A stretch of DNA of 16,806 nucleotides from a candidate division TA06 bacterium DG_78 (GTDB taxonomy: Bacteria > Hydrothermota > Tepidihabitantia > SM23-42): the NCBI GenBank assembly GCA_001303225.1, contig LJNI01000030.1:1-16806 (forward strand). The letters run 5' to 3'. The position numbers were made by a program, and so were the translations under genes. Within the stretch, counting starts at the first letter, position 1. Each line of letters begins with the position of its first letter. Below are positions 14,505 through 16,806 of this stretch, piece by piece. A model generated the notes under the pieces. The model was not told the origin of the DNA. It worked only from the letters and a program-made list of their open reading frames with translations, and ran no database searches.

Positions 14505-14520
14505 GGGGTCTCTCCTTTTA
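14499..14520 (+). promoter_or_regulatory. Hairpin in the tRNA-Ala leader
   Basis: TAAAAGG (14499-14505) pairs with CCTTTTA (14514-14520), ending 1 nt before the mature tRNA 5' end. Its left arm overlaps the end of repeat copy 2, so the two folds share bases. It may help 5' processing of the tRNA precursor. Confidence 0.4.
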
Positions 14521-14521
14521 T

Positions 14522-14594
14522 GGGGGTGTAGCTCAGATGGGAGAGCGGTGCGTTTGCAACGCACAGGTCAGCGGTTCGAATCCGCTCACCTCCA
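14522..14594 (+). tRNA. tRNA-Ala (UGC anticodon)
   Basis: A 73-nt cloverleaf: acceptor GGGGGTG with CACCTCC, D-arm GCTC-AGATGGGA-GAGC, anticodon arm GTGCG-TTTGCAA-CGCAC with anticodon TGC, variable AGGTC, and T-arm AGCGG-TTCGAAT-CCGCT. The acceptor contains the G3-U70 wobble that is the main identity element for alanyl-tRNA synthetase. The discriminator is A73. The 3' CCA is not encoded; T6 follows directly. Confidence 0.98.
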
Positions 14595-14613
14595 TTTTTT
14601 CTTTCAGAAAAAA
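14595..14613. terminator. T/A inverted repeat after tRNA-Ala
   Basis: TTTTTTCT (14595-14602) pairs with AGAAAAAA (14606-14613). The T6 run directly after the tRNA acceptor stem probably ends tRNA transcription; the palindrome is symmetrical and might serve both strands. Confidence 0.45.
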
Positions 14614-14672
14614 TAGATTCAGATGGATTTAAGCAGATGTAAACAGATAAAATTTTCCCCGCAGTTGCTCTC

Positions 14673-14695
14673 CGCAATGCGCACTACGCATTACG
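14673..14695 (-). terminator. Hairpin spanning the dipeptidase stop codon
   Basis: In the minus-strand mRNA, CGTAATGCG (14695-14687) pairs with CGCATTGCG (14681-14673), nine pairs including one U-G. The 5-nt loop TAGTG contains the stop codon (14686-14684). An A/T-rich run (AAAATTTTA) lies about 20 nt further on. It is likely a 3'-end structure of this operon. Confidence 0.5.
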
Positions 14696-15571
14696 CTTTC
14701 CGCTTTTTCTGAATATTCTCAAAAAATTCTTATAGAAAATTTTATCGATATCACGTGGTGTATAACCTCGTTTACGCAATTCCTGTTTCAACGTCACAAT
14801 ATCTTTTGGACCTGACACAACAGGATCATTAATACCATCAAAGTCACTACCGATTGCTGCTGTTTCAATACCGAAATTGTCAGTGACATAGTCAATGTGA
14901 TCAGTTACACTGTAACCGCCCAAGTGGTACCGTGAGAAATTTATACCCACTACTCCTCCTCTTTGGACAATTGCTTTTATTGCTCGGTTATCTATATTTC
15001 TGAGGAATGACGGATTCAGTGCCCTCATACATGAATGCGAGGCTATAATCTGATTCTCACAAATATTGCAAACATCGAGCGCTGTCCGTGTCGACGCATG
15101 GGAGAGATCAATTATTATAGAATACTGAGCAAGTTTTTTTATAAATGCTCTGCCCTTCTTCGTGAGACCTCGTTTATCTGCCTCTAAACCTGAGTGGCCG
15201 AGTTGGTTTGAATTATTCCAGGTAATGGTTAATACCCGTACACCCAGTGCATAGAGTGTTTCAATCTGTTTGAATGTTTTATCAAAGATGTGGCCTCCTT
15301 CAACACCAAGAATTATATTAACCTTTTTTTTGTTCATTTCCTTATACGATCGAACAGTGTATACTATTTTCCTTTTTTCACTATAGGTAATCGTGGTAGC
15401 GAGTAATTGGACAACTTCAATAAATGGATACTTTGATTTAGGATAGATGAAATGGGCAAAAACTGCACCAAGATAATGCTGTCGATGTAATTGTTCTGGA
15501 ATTATATGGTTAAATTTATTTTTAAAAATATTGTGCGGTGTGTCACAGTGTAAATCAAAAACACCTAGCAT
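14684..15571 (-). CDS. M19 family (membrane/renal-type) dipeptidase
   Basis: 295 aa zinc dipeptidase of the amidohydrolase superfamily. All expected ligand motifs are present: H8 and D10 (FDLHCDTP), bridging E91 (LGVEGGH), H158 (IDLSHAS), H179 (ASHS) and D243 (IGSDFDG). The family substrate-side segment LTITWNNSNQLGHSG is also there. There is no signal peptide, so it is probably cytoplasmic. Known: M19 enzymes cleave dipeptides and tolerate D-residues at the C-terminal position. Placement in one strand with a D,D-carboxypeptidase suggests a role in cell-wall peptide turnover, which is inference. The start at 15571 lacks a Shine-Dalgarno site. It lies 18 nt after the stop of the 47-aa gene, and a promoter inside that gene has its -10 5 nt before the ATG. 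Confidence 0.92.
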   Translation of the reverse strand: MLGVFDLHCDTPHNIFKNKFNHIIPEQLHRQHYLGAVFAHFIYPKSKYPFIEVVQLLATTITYSEKRKIVYTVRSYKEMNKKKVNIILGVEGGHIFDKTFKQIETLYALGVRVLTITWNNSNQLGHSGLEADKRGLTKKGRAFIKKLAQYSIIIDLSHASTRTALDVCNICENQIIASHSCMRALNPSFLRNIDNRAIKAIVQRGGVVGINFSRYHLGGYSVTDHIDYVTDNFGIETAAIGSDFDGINDPVVSGPKDIVTLKQELRKRGYTPRDIDKIFYKNFLRIFRKSGKRNA

Positions 15572-15576
15572 AAATC

Positions 15577-15604
15577 AAAATATGTTCGCTTATCCTACTA
15601 TCAA
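15577..15604 (-). promoter_or_regulatory. Promoter of the dipeptidase gene, inside the preceding ORF, predicted leaderless
   Basis: On the minus strand, TTGATA (15604-15599), a 16-bp spacer and TATTTT (15582-15577), 5 nt before the ATG. The -35 overlaps the last codons of the 47-aa gene. Reinitiation from that gene's stop codon is the alternative. Confidence 0.5.
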
Positions 15605-15733
15605 TTTATATAAAATAACTAATATGACAATCATAATGATGAGACCAATACCAACAAAACGCAATGGTTTACCATGTTTTCGTTTCGGAATGAGACGGCC
15701 TTCTTTATAGTCAAACTTCCTTTTCTTTAACAT
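15590..15733 (-). CDS. Small single-pass membrane protein, 47 aa
   Basis: The ATG at 15733 follows GGAG at 10-nt spacing, and the TAA is at 15592-15590. The first ~25 residues are strongly basic (MLKKRKFDYKEGRLIPKR, then KHGKPLR). One hydrophobic helix follows (FVGIGLIIMIVILVILY) and a short tail KLIVG. The positive-inside rule predicts a cytoplasmic N-terminus. No family is recognised. It lies 38 nt after the DacB-type gene and 18 nt before the dipeptidase, so it is probably part of that operon. The ribosome site, the sharply amphipathic layout and the absence of any competing frame support a real gene. It may be a helper subunit for envelope enzymes, but this is speculative. Confidence 0.72.
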   Translation of the reverse strand: MLKKRKFDYKEGRLIPKRKHGKPLRFVGIGLIIMIVILVILYKLIVG

Positions 15734-15771
15734 GATCGGGTATCTCCTGCGTATCCTTTAATACATCACCG

Positions 15772-16806
15772 TCATTCGATACTTTTATTCTTACCCGAGA
15801 GGTAGATTCCTAATGCACTCAGTATCTCTTCCTGCATCTGCTCTATTTTCTTTCTCCGACATGTGAAATTATTGAACATTATCGAAAAACAATAATCAGT
15901 TTCCTGGATACGTACATAGCCTGAGAGACAGGACACAGCGTGGAGTGTACCTGTCTTCGCACGTATCGGATACATAAAGTCCGCAAAACGGGTTTCCAGA
16001 GTTCCGTCACCAGGAGATGGAAATAATTCGTAAAAATCTTCATAAAAATGAGAATGATACATAAACCGCAAAACCAGTGCGAGGTAGTACGGTGAAATGA
16101 GATTATGACGTGATAGTCCTGAACCATCCCAGACTGAAACCACGCTGGTATCGACACCACATAATCGCAAAAATTGCCTCACTTTGGACAACCCAGAAAG
16201 AAAACTACCATCATAGTAATAATGTGTTCCGAGCGTCTTGAGCAGTATTTCCGCACTCAGATTATCACTTTCAATATTTGTCTCCTTAATAATATTCAGA
16301 AGAGGGTCAGAAATGACAGAGTCAATAATAGTTACCACGTTTGCAAGATCACTATTGTTTTTTTTGATAATATTACCATTAAATCTAATATTCGCTTCAT
16401 GGATATTCTCTTTAAAATAGGTTCCTGCAAACATCGCAGGATCTTTCAAAGCCACATCGATATTCCTCTTGCGACCCTCACCAATTCCACCATCAACATA
16501 GATAACATTCTCCTCTTCTGTACGATAAATAATGATACTATCATCGCCTGCCAATGTAATCATTTTGTTAATTAACGTAACATATTCTGTTTTTGGTTCA
16601 ATCGTGACCTTTGCGTAGTCTCCTATTGTGGTTGCTTCAATTTTCACATTGACACAATTATGATTTACTGAAAGTGCGGATATCTCAGGTGCATAGCGAG
16701 CATCAAAATAGTGTCGCGACCATCCCATAGGTAATCTTTCATCAACAAAATAATCGTCGACCAATATTATATCGCCGGTAATTTCCTTAATTCCAATACT
16801 ACTGAG
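15772..16806 (-). CDS. dacB: DacB/PBP4-type D-alanyl-D-alanine carboxypeptidase/endopeptidase (5' partial)
   Basis: The frame stays open to the right edge (345 codons seen), so the N-terminus with the nucleophile SxxK motif and signal peptide lies outside; the TTG at 16764 is internal. The segment before it reads GIKEITGDIILVDDYF, as in the S13 family. The second active-site motif is SDN (ESDNLSAEILLKTLG). Conserved DGSGLSRHN and the third motif KTG (RAKTGTLHAVSCLSGYV) follow. Known: S13 enzymes remove the terminal D-Ala of peptidoglycan stem peptides or cut cross-links in the periplasm. The gene heads a minus-strand group with the 47-aa membrane protein and the M19 dipeptidase. Family assignment is firm; carboxypeptidase versus endopeptidase activity is not decided. 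Confidence 0.9.
   Translation of the reverse strand, partial: LSSIGIKEITGDIILVDDYFVDERLPMGWSRHYFDARYAPEISALSVNHNCVNVKIEATTIGDYAKVTIEPKTEYVTLINKMITLAGDDSIIIYRTEEENVIYVDGGIGEGRKRNIDVALKDPAMFAGTYFKENIHEANIRFNGNIIKKNNSDLANVVTIIDSVISDPLLNIIKETNIESDNLSAEILLKTLGTHYYYDGSFLSGLSKVRQFLRLCGVDTSVVSVWDGSGLSRHNLISPYYLALVLRFMYHSHFYEDFYELFPSPGDGTLETRFADFMYPIRAKTGTLHAVSCLSGYVRIQETDYCFSIMFNNFTCRRKKIEQMQEEILSALGIYLSGKNKSIE

Noticed and set aside
14369..14677. 102-aa minus-strand ORF with GGERIRTADLCVANAP-type text
   Set aside because: It reads antisense through tRNA-Ala; this peptide is a familiar database artefact of tRNA genes, and the rest crosses the structured non-coding block.

Overview
The window looks like chromosomal DNA of an uncultivated, AT-leaning, Gram-negative-type bacterium. 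Three large secreted proteins end in Por/type IX (T9SS) sorting domains, and one gene has the signal peptide and terminal Phe of an outer-membrane protein. VCBS/FG-GAP, CARDB-like and SBBP repeat proteins next to yebC-ruvC-ruvA-ruvB fit candidate lineages around the FCB/WOR-3 group. That placement is inference; no 16S rRNA or marker set is present.

Layout. 1-4092 (+): two tandem paralogous secreted repeat proteins, the first cut by the left edge. 4093-4416: convergent intergenic gap. 4417-6912 (-): SBBP-repeat secreted protein behind a consensus promoter. 7045-7410 (-) and 7525-7941 (+): two small divergent genes sharing a back-to-back promoter region. 8033-10144 (-): polytopic membrane protein with an embedded spermidine-synthase-like domain. 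10250-13052 (+): tightly coupled yebC-ruvC-ruvA-ruvB, a Holliday-junction operon. 13053-13303: gap packed with inverted repeats. 13304-14185 (+): putative outer-membrane protein. 14186-14521: structured non-coding block, then tRNA-Ala(UGC) at 14522-14594. 14684-16806 (-): M19 dipeptidase, an unlisted 47-aa membrane protein, and a DacB/PBP4-type D,D-carboxypeptidase cut by the right edge.

The most unusual part is 14231-14504. Two 52-nt palindromic repeats, 222 nt apart, each fold into a long hairpin with an identical 9-nt loop. Their differences preserve pairing. They bracket a ~170-nt core with at least three further hairpins. This could be an undescribed structured RNA or a miniature (IS200/IS605-like or PATE-like) element inserted beside a tRNA gene.

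A second pattern is promoter placement. Four genes (7525+, 10144-, 13304+, 15571-) lack a Shine-Dalgarno sequence and have a -35/N16/-10 promoter whose -10 ends 5-6 nt before the ATG, so their mRNAs are predicted to be leaderless. Genes with Shine-Dalgarno sites have predicted leaders of only about 12-18 nt.
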